Assembly: GCA_001915025.1 (NCBI GenBank)
Contig: MNDR01000042.1
Span: 1 to 40,505 of the forward strand
Origin: Gemmatimonadetes bacterium 13_2_20CM_2_65_7
GTDB lineage: Bacteria; Gemmatimonadota; Gemmatimonadetes; Gemmatimonadales; GWC2-71-9
DNA: 40,505 nt
Direction of reading: 5' to 3'
Shown here: positions 15,716 to 23,961 of the stretch, piece by piece
How the letters are laid out: each line of letters opens with the position of its first letter
Position numbering within the stretch: position 1 is the stretch's first letter
Position numbers and translations under genes: made by a program
Notes under the pieces: generated by a model
What the model was told of the DNA's origin: nothing
Seen by the model: the letters and a program-made list of their open reading frames with translations, nothing else
Databases searched by the model: none

Positions 15716-16664
15716 TAGCCGCCAGATGATCGGCATAGGACGCCGAGAAAATGTGCTTGCCGTCGGGCTGAGCCACGAAATAGAGATAGCCGATCGGTGC
15801 GGGATAGAGCGCCGCGATCAGACTCGAGTCGCTCGGCTGATTGATCGGTCCGGGCGGCAGTCCGGGATACAAATACGTGTTATAGGGCGATCGGATCTGG
15901 AGCTGTCTTTCCCAGATGCGGTGCAGACGGCGCCCGTAGGCGTAGATGATCGTCGGATCTGCCTGAAGCGCCATCCCGCGCTTCAGCCGGTTGGTGTAGA
16001 CGGCTGAGACGTAGGGGCGGTCCGGGCGGTAGCGCACTTCGGCTTCGACGATCGATGCGAGCGTCACGATCTGGTGCCGCGTCATCGCCAGCTCGCTGAC
16101 CCTGGCGTCCCATTCCGGTTGCCAACGGCTGATGAATTCCTGCGTCATCAGATGGACGAGCTCGCGGGCGCGAATGCCCTGCGGCACGATGTAGGTCGTT
16201 GGGTAGAGATAGCCTTCGACGCCCTTCGGATTGTGGCGGATGCCCAGCTCGCGCTCGAATGCCGTGTCTCTAACCGCCGCCATGAATGCTTCTTTGGGAA
16301 TGTGCAGCCGGTACAACGCGATCTCGGCGACTTCGGAGGCCATCAGTCCTTCGCGCACCGTGAACCGAACTTCGACCCCGCGGCCCCGCTTCAACGCGGT
16401 GACCACCTCGCTCCACGATTCGTTACGATGGAACGGATACAGGCCGCTCTTGAGCGACGAGCCCAAGCCGCGCGCGCGCGCATAGAGGCTGAACCAGTCG
16501 CGGTTGTCGATGACGCCGCTCGCGACCAGCGAGTCGACGGCCTGGTTGAATGTGGCGCCCCGAGGGATGGTCACGATGATGCTGTCGGCACGCGCTGCGG
16601 GTCCCGCGGCCGGTTGCTGCTGGCTGCACGCGGCAAGGGCCCAGACGAGCACCAGTCGCCTCAC
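15654..16664 (-). CDS. mltG: Endolytic transglycosylase MltG with a lipoprotein-type N-terminus
   Basis: MltG (YceG) cleaves nascent glycan strands at the inner membrane and sets glycan length. The 336-residue protein has the YceG domain: IPRGATFNQAVDSLVASGVI (LysM-like part), KSGLYPFHRNESWSEVVTAL, EGYLYPTTYIVPQGIRA, the catalytic Glu in LASIVEAEVRY, and the C-terminal motif SPYNTYLYPGLPPGPI followed by YLYFVAQPDGKHIFS. The N-terminus [18 protein letters not shown] looks like a lipobox (LAAC) and not the usual transmembrane anchor, so this version may be held by a lipid. It overlaps ruvX by 4 nt. Confidence 0.93.
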   Translation of the reverse strand: MRRLVLVWALAACSQQQPAAGPAARADSIIVTIPRGATFNQAVDSLVASGVIDNRDWFSLYARARGLGSSLKSGLYPFHRNESWSEVVTALKRGRGVEVRFTVREGLMASEVAEIALYRLHIPKEAFMAAVRDTAFERELGIRHNPKGVEGYLYPTTYIVPQGIRARELVHLMTQEFISRWQPEWDARVSELAMTRHQIVTLASIVEAEVRYRPDRPYVSAVYTNRLKRGMALQADPTIIYAYGRRLHRIWERQLQIRSPYNTYLYPGLPPGPINQPSDSSLIAALYPAPIGYLYFVAQPDGKHIFSASYADHLAAIKRVRQRHAVPAPQTQGPRR

Positions 16665-17101
16665 AGCGCCGTGCCCTTTCTGGTGTCCAGAAAGTGTTGA
16701 AGGAGCAGGGCGGCCGCCATCGCGTCGAGGTCTGCTTTGCGACCGCGCGTCGATCCGCCCATCTCACGGACGGCCGCCAGCACGCGCGCCGTCGTCATGC
16801 GCTCGTCCCACAGGATCACCTCGCGCGTCGGTCCCACGCGACGTTTGATATCATCGGCGAGGTCCCGCGCGGCGTGAGCCGCATCACCTTCGGCCCCATC
16901 CTCGTTCAGGGGGAGGCCGACGACGATGCCAACCACCTGGTGGCGATCGATTTGCGCGAGCAGCGGCGCCATTGGGAATCGTTTGCCGGCGCGGCGGGTG
17001 AGCGTGGCGAGGGGCTGCGCGAGCGTCTGCGTTTCGTCGGAGAGGGCGAGACCAATGCGGCGTTCGCCCCAATCGACTGCCAGCAGCCGGCCTCGCGTCA
17101 C
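16661..17101 (-). CDS. ruvX: Holliday junction resolvase-like / pre-16S rRNA nuclease YqgF
   Basis: YqgF/RuvX proteins have an RNase H fold and act in 16S rRNA 5' maturation; some resolve Holliday junctions. The 146 residues show the first catalytic Asp in [18 protein letters not shown], the [11 protein letters not shown] strand, a conserved Glu in [14 protein letters not shown], and the final acidic [17 protein letters not shown]. The length is standard. It overlaps rho upstream and mltG downstream by 4 nt each, so rho-ruvX-mltG is one operon. Confidence 0.94.
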   Translation of the reverse strand: MTRGRLLAVDWGERRIGLALSDETQTLAQPLATLTRRAGKRFPMAPLLAQIDRHQVVGIVVGLPLNEDGAEGDAAHAARDLADDIKRRVGPTREVILWDERMTTARVLAAVREMGGSTRGRKADLDAMAAALLLQHFLDTRKGTAL

Positions 17102-18357
17102 CCTTGCGACATCGTCTGGAAGAACTCGGTGTTGGTCTTCGTGCGCTTCAGCCGCTCGAGCAGGAACTCGATCGCTTCGACGGGCGGCATGTCGGACAGG
17201 AAGTTGCGCAGCAAGTACACCTTGTTGAGCTCTTCCTTGGTGAGCAACAGCTCTTCCTTACGGGTGCTGGTGCGCTGGACGTCGATCGACGGGAACGTCC
17301 GTCGCTCGGCGATGCGCCGATCGAGAATCACTTCCGAGTTACCGGTGCCCTTGAACTCCTCGAAGATCACCTCGTCCATGCGCGAGCCGGTGTCGATCAG
17401 GGCCGTGGCGAGAATGGTCAGCGAGCCGCCGCCTTCGATGTTGCGCGCTGCGCCGAAGAAGCGTTTTGGCTTCTGTAGGGCATTCGCGTCGACACCGCCT
17501 GAGAGAATCTTGCCCGAATGCGGCACGACGACGTTGTGCGCGCGGCCCAGACGCGTGATCGAATCGAGGAGAATCACGACGTCCTTGCCGTGCTCGACCA
17601 GCCGCTTCGCTTTCTCGATCACCATGTCCGCCACCTGCACGTGCCGGTCGGCCGGTTCGTCGAAGGTCGAGGAGACCACTTCGACGTTCGGCCCCTTCAC
17701 GTTTTCTTCCATGTCGGTCACCTCTTCGGGCCGCTCGTCGATGAGCAGCACGATGAGGTAGACCTCGGGGTGATTCTCGATGATGGAGTTGGCGAGCTTC
17801 TGCATCAGGATGGTCTTACCGGCTTTCGGCGGCGACACGATCAACCCGCGCTGCCCTTTGCCGATCGGTGACAGAATGTCCATGACCCGCATCGACAGAT
17901 CGCCGTCCTTGCGCTCCAACTTGAGCTGCTGTTCGGGATAGCGAGGCCGGAGGTTGTCGAACGCGACGCGGTGTTTGGCCTTCTCTGGCTCCTCGCCGTT
18001 CACGACTTCGACTTTCAGCAGCGCGAGATAGCGCTCGCCTTCCTTCGGCGGCCGCACTTGCCCGGTGATCGTATCGCCGGTGCGCAGATCGAAACGTTTG
18101 ATCTGACTCGGCGAGACGTAGATGTCGTCGGGGCCGTACAGATAGTTCCAATCGGCACTGCGCAGGAAACCATAGCCTTCGGGGAGGATTTCGAGGACGC
18201 CCTCGCCGCGCAGCACGGTGTCGGAGTCGAGCAGCGACTGCTCGATGCGGAAAATGAGATCCTGCTTGCGGAGCCCGGAGTAGTTGGTGATGTTCAGGCT
18301 CTCGGCCATCGCGTGTAGTTCCGCGACGGACTTTCTCTTTAATTCGGCGATATCCAC
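17098..18357 (-). CDS. rho: Transcription termination factor Rho
   Basis: Rho is the hexameric RNA-dependent ATPase that terminates transcription. The 419-residue protein carries, in order, the N-terminal helix-extended-helix domain ([19 protein letters not shown]), the primary RNA-binding cold-shock fold ([31 protein letters not shown]), Walker A (SPPKAGKT), Walker B ([14 protein letters not shown]), the Q-loop region ([20 protein letters not shown]), and the R-loop ([18 protein letters not shown]). It has no long disordered insertion. It is the first gene of the operon with ruvX and mltG, and a good sigma70-type promoter lies about 100 nt upstream. Confidence 0.97.
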   Translation of the reverse strand: MDIAELKRKSVAELHAMAESLNITNYSGLRKQDLIFRIEQSLLDSDTVLRGEGVLEILPEGYGFLRSADWNYLYGPDDIYVSPSQIKRFDLRTGDTITGQVRPPKEGERYLALLKVEVVNGEEPEKAKHRVAFDNLRPRYPEQQLKLERKDGDLSMRVMDILSPIGKGQRGLIVSPPKAGKTILMQKLANSIIENHPEVYLIVLLIDERPEEVTDMEENVKGPNVEVVSSTFDEPADRHVQVADMVIEKAKRLVEHGKDVVILLDSITRLGRAHNVVVPHSGKILSGGVDANALQKPKRFFGAARNIEGGGSLTILATALIDTGSRMDEVIFEEFKGTGNSEVILDRRIAERRTFPSIDVQRTSTRKEELLLTKEELNKVYLLRNFLSDMPPVEAIEFLLERLKRTKTNTEFFQTMSQG

Positions 18358-18461
18358 GTGTGCTTCAGCTCCGTTTGCGCTACGGCGGGGAAAACCCGGG
18401 ATTGGGGGAGTGTTCTCGTTGATAATGGAAACTTGGAGTTATGGCGGTATGGGAACGAGTG

Positions 18462-18490
18462 ATAGTAGGCCGTGCCGGGCGGCGCGTCAA
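18462..18490 (-). promoter_or_regulatory. rho: Predicted sigma70-type promoter for rho
   Basis: Read on the minus strand, TTGACG (18490-18485), a 17-nt spacer and TACTAT (18467-18462) form a good -35/-10 pair. Initiation near 18455 would give a leader of about 98 nt before the rho ATG, long enough for the attenuation by Rho itself that is known in other bacteria. The promoter overlaps the 5' end of the plus-strand M50 ORF as annotated from 18472, which argues for a later start of that gene. Confidence 0.5.
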
Positions 18491-19584
18491 GAGTGGCCGT
18501 GACCCTGACGCCATGCCTCCTCGCTTGGCGCACCACCCCCCTTCACGACCGTGAAGTTGTTGATGCGCTTGTAGATCCGGCGCACGCCGGCCCCTCCCCA
18601 GAGCTGGCTTCTGCCCTCCGACAATGGCCGGGGACTTACTACTGGTCCGATGAAGCGGACGGTCGTCACCTCGTCCTCACGCGCCGCACGTACAAGAGTC
18701 GCGAAGCATGGAGCATGCACGCCTTGCTGTTCGCGGCGGTGCTCGTCACGACGACGTTGACCGGCGCGATGCTCGGCGGCGGGATTTCGATGCATCCGAG
18801 CAGCTGGCATGGAGCAACATTCTTTCACGCCTTGTCCCGCGGTCTCCTGTTTTCCCTCCCGCTTCTGGCAATTCTGCTCACCCATGAGCTCGGCCACTAC
18901 ATCACGGCGCGGCGGTACCAGATCAACGTGTCACCGCCCTTTTTTTTGCCGAGTTTTCCCCCGCCGTTCGGCATCGGGACGTTGGGAGCCTTCATTCGGC
19001 TCCGCACGATCGTAAATGACCGGCGGCAGCTGCTGGACATCGGCGCCGCAGGTCCGATCGCCGGTTTCGTCGTCGCCCTCCCCATCCTGTGGATCGGTCT
19101 CTTGCATAGTCATCCGACCTTGGAGCGCGGGCTTCACGGGATGGTGGTGGCGCTAGGCGACGATACTGTGTTACCCGGTGACTCGGTCCTGACCCTGCTG
19201 TTGCGCCGTTTTCTGATTGGACAAGATCAGACCATCGTGCTGCACCCGACCGCGTTCGCCGGTTGGTTCGGGATGTTCGTGACGATGCTCAATCTCCTGC
19301 CGATGGCGCAGCTCGATGGCGGCCACATCATTTACTCGGCGACCACGCGCTGGCACCAGCCAGTTGCCCGCGCCTTCTGGGTCGTCGTGATGCTGCTGGG
19401 ATGGTTCTGGATTGGATGGTTGGTCTGGGGATTCGTCGTCCTGTTGCTGTCGCGCGGTCAGCTGCGACATCCGCCCGTGCTCGACGCCTACCGGCCGCTG
19501 CCTGCCTCGCGCAAATGGCTGCTCTTGGCCAGTCTGGTTCTCTTCATCCTGACCTTCGTGCCGGCACCATTCCGCGCGCCCTGA
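18472..19584 (+). CDS. M50-family (site-2 protease-like) membrane metallopeptidase
   Basis: Site-2 proteases cut substrates inside the membrane. The 370-residue ORF has about eight hydrophobic segments. The zinc motif is in ILLTHELGHYITARRY (HExxH), and the third ligand is in MLNLLPMAQLDGGHIIY (NxxPxxxLDGGH type). LRTIVNDRRQLLDIGAAGPIAGF is the conserved loop. A soluble N-terminal part of about 70 residues precedes the first helix. The start is uncertain: 18472 is a GTG inside the putative rho promoter, and GTGs at 18493 and 18499 are alternatives. The substrate is unknown; no anti-sigma factor is adjacent. Confidence 0.88.
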   Translation: MPGGASRVAVTLTPCLLAWRTTPLHDREVVDALVDPAHAGPSPELASALRQWPGTYYWSDEADGRHLVLTRRTYKSREAWSMHALLFAAVLVTTTLTGAMLGGGISMHPSSWHGATFFHALSRGLLFSLPLLAILLTHELGHYITARRYQINVSPPFFLPSFPPPFGIGTLGAFIRLRTIVNDRRQLLDIGAAGPIAGFVVALPILWIGLLHSHPTLERGLHGMVVALGDDTVLPGDSVLTLLLRRFLIGQDQTIVLHPTAFAGWFGMFVTMLNLLPMAQLDGGHIIYSATTRWHQPVARAFWVVVMLLGWFWIGWLVWGFVVLLLSRGQLRHPPVLDAYRPLPASRKWLLLASLVLFILTFVPAPFRAP

Positions 19585-19608
19585 GCTATTGCGTAACTCC
19601 AAGCCATT

Positions 19609-19614
19609 TATAAT
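19609..19614 (+). promoter_or_regulatory. Possible -10 element before the 96-aa gene
   Basis: A perfect TATAAT lies 27 nt before the ATG at 19642, in the 57-nt gap after the M50 gene. The matching -35 region (around CTATTG or TTGCGT) is poor, so the assignment rests mainly on the -10 box and on its position. Confidence 0.4.
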
Positions 19615-19641
19615 GTTCTTTAAAACCAGCCCTGGAACGGC

Positions 19642-19932
19642 ATGCCTGGCCAACCTGTCCGATATACGCCGCCCGCAGCTGCTGCGACCGATACGGTCGT
19701 CCACGACCTGCCCCCGATTCGCTTCGACGGACAACCCATAGACATCCGACTCTCCCTGCGCCGCTCCGATGATGGTATCTGGCGTGGCCGCATATTGTTC
19801 GGTGCTGAAGGCACGGAGGCGGAGCGCTCCAGCGCCGAGATCTTCTGCGCCGCGTCGGAGCAGGACTTGTGGCAGTCGGTGCGGGACCTGCGGGATCACC
19901 ACCTGCGTGACCTCTATCGTTCGTTGCTTTGA
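19642..19932 (+). CDS. 96-aa hypothetical protein
   Basis: I do not recognise a family. The protein starts with a Pro/Ala-rich leader (MPGQPVRYTPPAAAATDT). It then has a small alpha/beta-looking core with alternating strands (IRFDGQPIDIRLSLRRSDDG, IWRGRILFGAEGTEAERSS) and an amphipathic C-terminal helix (DLWQSVRDLRDHHLRDLYRSLL). There is no signal peptide or membrane segment, so it is probably cytoplasmic. Its TGA overlaps the ATG of the next small gene (TGATG), so the two products are likely made together and may interact with each other. Confidence 0.65.
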   Translation: MPGQPVRYTPPAAAATDTVVHDLPPIRFDGQPIDIRLSLRRSDDGIWRGRILFGAEGTEAERSSAEIFCAASEQDLWQSVRDLRDHHLRDLYRSLL

Positions 19933-20123
19933 TGGCTGATCCGAAGGGGGGAGGGCTGTCCAAGCTGCGGCACGACCTCTCCAATCCTCTGTCGGCTATT
20001 CTCGCCGAGACTCAGCTCCTGCTCCTCACGCCTGAGAAACACGATGAGGAGACGCTGGCCGGTCTCAAACAAATCGAGGACCTGGCGCGCACGATGCGTC
20101 AGATGCTACAAAGCCTCACGTGA
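19932..20123 (+). CDS. Stand-alone histidine-kinase dimerisation (HisKA-like) domain protein, 63 aa
   Basis: The protein consists almost only of a two-helix HisKA-type domain. The first helix contains an H-box-like motif LRHDLSNPLSAILAETQLLL with the candidate phospho-accepting His and the conserved N-P pair. The second helix is ETLAGLKQIEDLARTMRQMLQ. No HATPase domain or receiver follows. The ORF track uses a TTG at 19929, but the ATG at 19932 overlaps the preceding stop and is the better start. It might act as a phosphotransfer partner, a decoy or dimerisation subunit for a full kinase, or be the remnant of one. No intact kinase is within the window. Confidence 0.6.
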   Translation: MADPKGGGLSKLRHDLSNPLSAILAETQLLLLTPEKHDEETLAGLKQIEDLARTMRQMLQSLT

Positions 20124-20288
20124 GTCGGCGGCATCGCCCTCGGTATTGCCCTCCCACCGCATGGTGGCCTCCTCGCTTTATCAGTCGCTGGGCCAGACCC
20201 GTCGCTTTCCTTATTAAGCATTCGCCGCGGAAGTGGCGCAGGTGAGCCGTGTCATAGCGCCCCCGGTCAGACAACCGTAAGAATCAAT

Positions 20289-20320
20289 CCCCTTGCGCGA
20301 GGTTGACGCAGGGGCATTTT
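20289..20320 (+). terminator. Probable Rho-independent terminator after the small HisKA gene
   Basis: CCCCTTGCG pairs with CGCAGGGG (one bulged base) around a 9-nt loop, followed by CATTTT. The T-run is short. It would end the 19642-20123 transcript and separate it from the 20352 locus. The remaining sequence from 20124 to 20288 contains no gene I can support. Confidence 0.45.
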
Positions 20321-20351
20321 ACACCCCCTTCACTGGCGGGAGTCCCGGACG

Positions 20352-21662
20352 TTGGCTGGTCGCAGGCGCCTGCTCTTAACGATGAGCGGTCTGGTTGTGG
20401 CTTGCGCTGGCGGGCCACGAACCGGACCTGTCACCCCGGCAGAAATCCCCGCCCTCAAAGCCCAAGCAGCACAGCAACCCCGCAACGCTCAGATCCAATT
20501 CCGACTCGCCGCCGCCCTCATGGCCGTGGGGCGGTGCGATACGGCCGTGGTCGTCGCGAAAGCCGGTCAGATGTTGGCCCCCGGCGAGGCCCTCGGCGCC
20601 ATGGTGATCGGCGGCTGTCAGGAGAAAGACGAGGGGGGGCGTTACGACCTCGCCTACGCGACCTACACGGACTTCGCCAACCGCTATCCGCAAGCCCGTG
20701 GCGTAGCGGCGGTTCGGGCACTCGGACAGCTCGCTCTTCGGACCCAAGCCACCCAGACGGCAAAGCTCGCGCTCGCCCGCGAGTCGACGCTCACCCCACA
20801 GGCTCCTGAGCCGTCGACGCTGGCGATCCTGCCGGTGACGATCGCCGGGGATTCGAGCCTTCAGCCGCTGTCGCGGGGACTGGCTGAAATGCTGACATCG
20901 GATTTGGCGATGGTGCGCAGTCTCCGGTTGCTCGAACGCATGCAGATTGGAACGCTGCTCGACGAGCTGAAACTCGCCCAAAGTGCCCGATCCGATCCCG
21001 CAACAGCCGCACGCGTGGGGCGATTGCTGCGGGCCGAGCGGATGGTACAGGGCGTCGCGGCCATTACAGAGAACGGGCCAGTGCGGATGTCGGCGACGGT
21101 CGTACGCGGCGACGGCACCGTGCGGTCCGGCGCGCAAGCCAACGGCACGTTCAAGCAGCTGCTCGAGCTCGAGAAGCAGCTCGTCTTCGGCCTCGCGACG
21201 CAGCTCGGCATCCAACTGACCGATGCCGAGCGGCAGCGAATCTTGCGCCAAGGTCCGAAGAACCTCGCAGCGTTCCTCGCGTACAGCCGGGGACTCGAGG
21301 CGTTGGATCGCGGTGATTACCGCGCCGCGGCTGCCGCGTTCGGCGCCGCCGTGCGCGCCGATCCGTCATTCCAGGCGGCCCAGCAACAACAGCAGGCGGC
21401 CGCCGCCGCGCCCGCGGTGCAGGCGTCGCCGGGCGATGTCGTGACGGTCGTCGAAGCGGTGGCGCAGCTCACGACGCCGACCGAGCCGGCCTCGGTGGGT
21501 GTGTTGCAGCAGACCACTGTAGACGTGTCGCAGATCGGCGCGGACATCACTCCGCAGACCGGAGCTCAGAGCACCGTGAGTCACCCGACGCCCGAGAGTC
21601 AGGGCATTTCGAACATCGGACAAGTGACTGGCGTGTTACGGATCATCTTCAAGCGGCCATGA
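20352..21662 (+). CDS. CsgG/FlgO-like lipoprotein with TPR-like segments
   Basis: Starting at TTG 20352 (GGGAG upstream) the product is 436 residues and begins MAGRRRLLLTMSGLVVACAGG, a lipoprotein signal with the lipidated Cys at 18; the ATG at 20382 would lose the positive n-region. A helical repeat region (ALKAQAAQQPRNAQIQFRLAAAL and following) resembles TPRs. The central part (STLAILPVTIAGDSSLQPLSRGLAEMLTSDLAM, LLERMQIGTLLDELKLAQ, RVGRLLRAERMVQGV) follows the CsgG/FlgO-type periplasmic fold, and another TPR-like repeat follows (AFLAYSRGLEALDRGDYRAAAAAF). CsgG itself is the curli secretion pore; here a pore is not shown. It overlaps the following barrel gene by 4 nt and probably heads the surface-protein operon. 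Confidence 0.72.
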   Translation: MAGRRRLLLTMSGLVVACAGGPRTGPVTPAEIPALKAQAAQQPRNAQIQFRLAAALMAVGRCDTAVVVAKAGQMLAPGEALGAMVIGGCQEKDEGGRYDLAYATYTDFANRYPQARGVAAVRALGQLALRTQATQTAKLALARESTLTPQAPEPSTLAILPVTIAGDSSLQPLSRGLAEMLTSDLAMVRSLRLLERMQIGTLLDELKLAQSARSDPATAARVGRLLRAERMVQGVAAITENGPVRMSATVVRGDGTVRSGAQANGTFKQLLELEKQLVFGLATQLGIQLTDAERQRILRQGPKNLAAFLAYSRGLEALDRGDYRAAAAAFGAAVRADPSFQAAQQQQQAAAAAPAVQASPGDVVTVVEAVAQLTTPTEPASVGVLQQTTVDVSQIGADITPQTGAQSTVSHPTPESQGISNIGQVTGVLRIIFKRP

Positions 21663-22774
21663 TCACGGCGCGCTGGTGGCTGCTCCTCATCATTGCCAGC
21701 GCGCTCGTCCCCGCAGTTGGCGCTGCACAGGGCACGACTGCGACTGCGCGCAGCGGCGTGTACTTCGAGTCGTACAGGTTCGGGTCGGGACTCGCGTTCG
21801 ATCGGATCAGCGAGTTTACGATTCCCATCAGCGTCACACAGCGTCTCGGCGACCGGCTCGCTCTTGATATCGGCACGGCATTCGCTAGCGCTTCAGTGCG
21901 GCTGGCTGGCGGCGGCAGCATTGATCATTCGGGTCTTATCGACACCGACCTTCGAGCCACATTAGGCGTGATTCCTGGGAAGCTCGTCTTCAATCTCGTG
22001 GGCACGATTCCAACCGGTGCCACAGCGGTGCCAGACACCACGATCCCATTGTTCGGCGCGACCGCAACGGATGTCCTAGGCTTCACAACTCCGAGCTTTG
22101 GCACGGGCGGCGGCATCTCGGCGGGATTTGCGTCCGCGTTCAAGATGTCGTCGGATTGGGCGATCGGAACCGGCATGAGCTATCGCCACGGCGCGAGCTA
22201 CACACCGGTGACGGGCGGCGGTACGCTCACGCCGGGCGGCGAGGTGCGCGTCCGATTCGGCTTAGAGGGGCCGTTCGGAGGCGGGAAGTATTTTCGCGGC
22301 GCGCTCGTCTACACGACGACAGGCGCGAACGATATCGGCGGCGGGCGCCAGAGCTCGATCGGCGACCGTATCCTCGCGTACGGCGCGGTCAGCATACCCT
22401 TCGGCCGATCGCACCTGGCCCTGTACGGCTGGGAAATGCGGCGATTGCGCGCGCGGAACTTCGACGCACCCGCTACACTGGCCGTGCCGCGCGGCAATGT
22501 GCTCGCGCTCGGCGCGCGGCTCGAGCGGGCCCTGACACCGCGCGCGACGCTCGTGCCGACGTTGGAATTTCGGCACGAGCTCACTGGGCCCACTGCCCGG
22601 ATGGAGCTGCTTGGCTTTCTCGTGCGCACAGGCACGGATCTGCGATACCAGATCAGCAGCTCTGCCACAGGTGTGATTCAGGCATCGCTTGCCTTCGGCA
22701 CGCTGCAGGACCAAGGCACTAAGGTCTCCATCTTTGGTCGGCGTCTCGGTGCGCTGATCGAGTGGTCCCGGTGA
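21659..22774 (+). CDS. Predicted outer-membrane beta-barrel protein
   Basis: The 371-residue protein has a signal peptide (MITARWWLLLIIASALVPAVGAAQ). It then has many Gly- and aromatic-rich amphipathic strands (SGVYFESYRFGSGLAFDRIS, WAIGTGMSYRHGASYTPV, VRVRFGLEGPFGGGKYFRGALVY, HLALYGWEMRRLR) and ends with a strand-like RRLGALIEWSR. This is an outer-membrane barrel pattern of unknown family. It is coupled on both sides: 4-nt overlap with the CsgG-like lipoprotein and a GTGA overlap with the giant repeat lipoprotein. That suggests the three act together at the outer membrane, perhaps for display or export of the repeat protein. Confidence 0.72.
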   Translation: MITARWWLLLIIASALVPAVGAAQGTTATARSGVYFESYRFGSGLAFDRISEFTIPISVTQRLGDRLALDIGTAFASASVRLAGGGSIDHSGLIDTDLRATLGVIPGKLVFNLVGTIPTGATAVPDTTIPLFGATATDVLGFTTPSFGTGGGISAGFASAFKMSSDWAIGTGMSYRHGASYTPVTGGGTLTPGGEVRVRFGLEGPFGGGKYFRGALVYTTTGANDIGGGRQSSIGDRILAYGAVSIPFGRSHLALYGWEMRRLRARNFDAPATLAVPRGNVLALGARLERALTPRATLVPTLEFRHELTGPTARMELLGFLVRTGTDLRYQISSSATGVIQASLAFGTLQDQGTKVSIFGRRLGALIEWSR

Positions 22775-23961
22775 CTCGCTCAAGCGCCGCGCCCTGGCGT
22801 TGGCGCGCGTTGGCGGTGCTCGTCGGGGCGCTCGGACTCAACTGCACTGATGCGACGGGTCCCGGTCGCATCAATGGAAGGCTCGTCCTGATGCCCGCTT
22901 TCGAGAGTAAAGCGGCGAGCCAAATCGATTTCGACCGCATGCGCGTTACGATCGTCCACACCAATCGGGCTGCGGTGCTTGATACGGTCATCTCGATTCC
23001 CTCGACGGTCGACACCATCGACGTCTCGCTGCGGGTCCCCCTCGCCTCCTCCAGCGAGGATTTCCTGCTCTACCTCCGCCTCGTGAACGCGGCTGGTGAT
23101 ACAGTGCTGCGCAACGAGCCGTACCCGCAGCAGGTCACGGTCTCGTCAGGAGGAGGGACGGCCGGGACGCCGGTGGCTGTCCTGCTGCGTGCGACGATTG
23201 CATCGGTTGTCGTGACGCCTCCGGAGGTCTCGTTCTCTTCCTTTGGTGACACGCAACGGCTCAGTGCCGTTGCCCTCGACCAGAACGGCGTTCCACTCAC
23301 CATACAGCCAGCTGCTTTCGTGTGGTTGTCTTCGGCGCCGGCAATCGCGTCAGTGAACCCGACCACGGGACTTGTAACAGCGGTCACGAATGGCAGCGCA
23401 ACGATTAGCGCAACGGCATCGGGTGTTTCCGGAACACTGCTCGTTGCTGTGAGTCAGGTCGCGACGCAGCTCGCGTTTACGACGTCCCCATCAACGGCGG
23501 CTGCCGGCATAATCATCGCTCCGCCGATCACCGTGGCGGCGCAAGACGCGCGGGGCAATGCAGTAACCGCGTTCATTGATCTGGTAACGGTCACAATCGG
23601 CGCGAATCCGGGGAACAGCGTTCTGACGGGGACTACCGCGAAGGCGGCGGTGGCCGGCGTCGCACAATTTGCGGACCTGCGTCTCGATCAGCCCGGCACC
23701 CAGTACACGCTGGTGTTTACGACGCCGAATCTGCCGCCGATCACCAGCGTGCCATTCGACGTTCTCGCGGCGCCCGCGACCGTGTACTGGACCAATGCCG
23801 CCGGTGGGTCGTGGACCACCGCTCGGCGGCTCCAGCGGAACCCAGACGCTCACTGTGCCGAGCCATACGCTGACGTTGAATGGCGCCGGAACGGTCACCG
23901 CCAATGGCAAGCTCCAACTTGTGAACGGCACTGTCGCGGGGGTCGGGCAGCTCATCAATAA
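22771..23961 (+). CDS. Giant repeat lipoprotein, fragment 1: signal, Ig-like domains
   Basis: A GTG at 22771 overlaps the preceding stop and gives a lipoprotein signal ending LVGALGLNC. A beta-rich N-terminal domain follows. Next comes a BIG2-type Ig domain (ASVVVTPPEVSFSSFGDTQ to NGSATISATASGVSG) and a second Ig-like domain (TTSPSTAAAGIIIAPPITV to FTTPNLPPITSVPFDV). The frame then reads VYWTNAAGGSWTT, which commonly introduces repeat regions of this kind. After about 23820 it becomes Arg/His-rich nonsense and the homologous sequence continues in frame 2. A net loss of 2 mod 3 bases, possibly with some missing codons, explains this. The stop at 23961 is therefore not the natural end. Confidence 0.8.
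   Translation: MTRSSAAPWRWRALAVLVGALGLNCTDATGPGRINGRLVLMPAFESKAASQIDFDRMRVTIVHTNRAAVLDTVISIPSTVDTIDVSLRVPLASSSEDFLLYLRLVNAAGDTVLRNEPYPQQVTVSSGGGTAGTPVAVLLRATIASVVVTPPEVSFSSFGDTQRLSAVALDQNGVPLTIQPAAFVWLSSAPAIASVNPTTGLVTAVTNGSATISATASGVSGTLLVAVSQVATQLAFTTSPSTAAAGIIIAPPITVAAQDARGNAVTAFIDLVTVTIGANPGNSVLTGTTAKAAVAGVAQFADLRLDQPGTQYTLVFTTPNLPPITSVPFDVLAAPATVYWTNAAGGSWTTARRLQRNPDAHCAEPYADVEWRRNGHRQWQAPTCERHCRGGRAAHQ

Noticed and set aside
18339-18536. Minus-strand 65-aa ORF in the rho leader
   Set aside because: It overlaps the predicted rho promoter and leader and has no ribosome site or recognisable sequence.
20124-20350. Riboswitch (c-di-GMP type) or tRNA in the gap before the CsgG-like gene
   Set aside because: I found neither a conserved GEMM core nor a T-loop/anticodon pattern; only a terminator-like hairpin can be supported.
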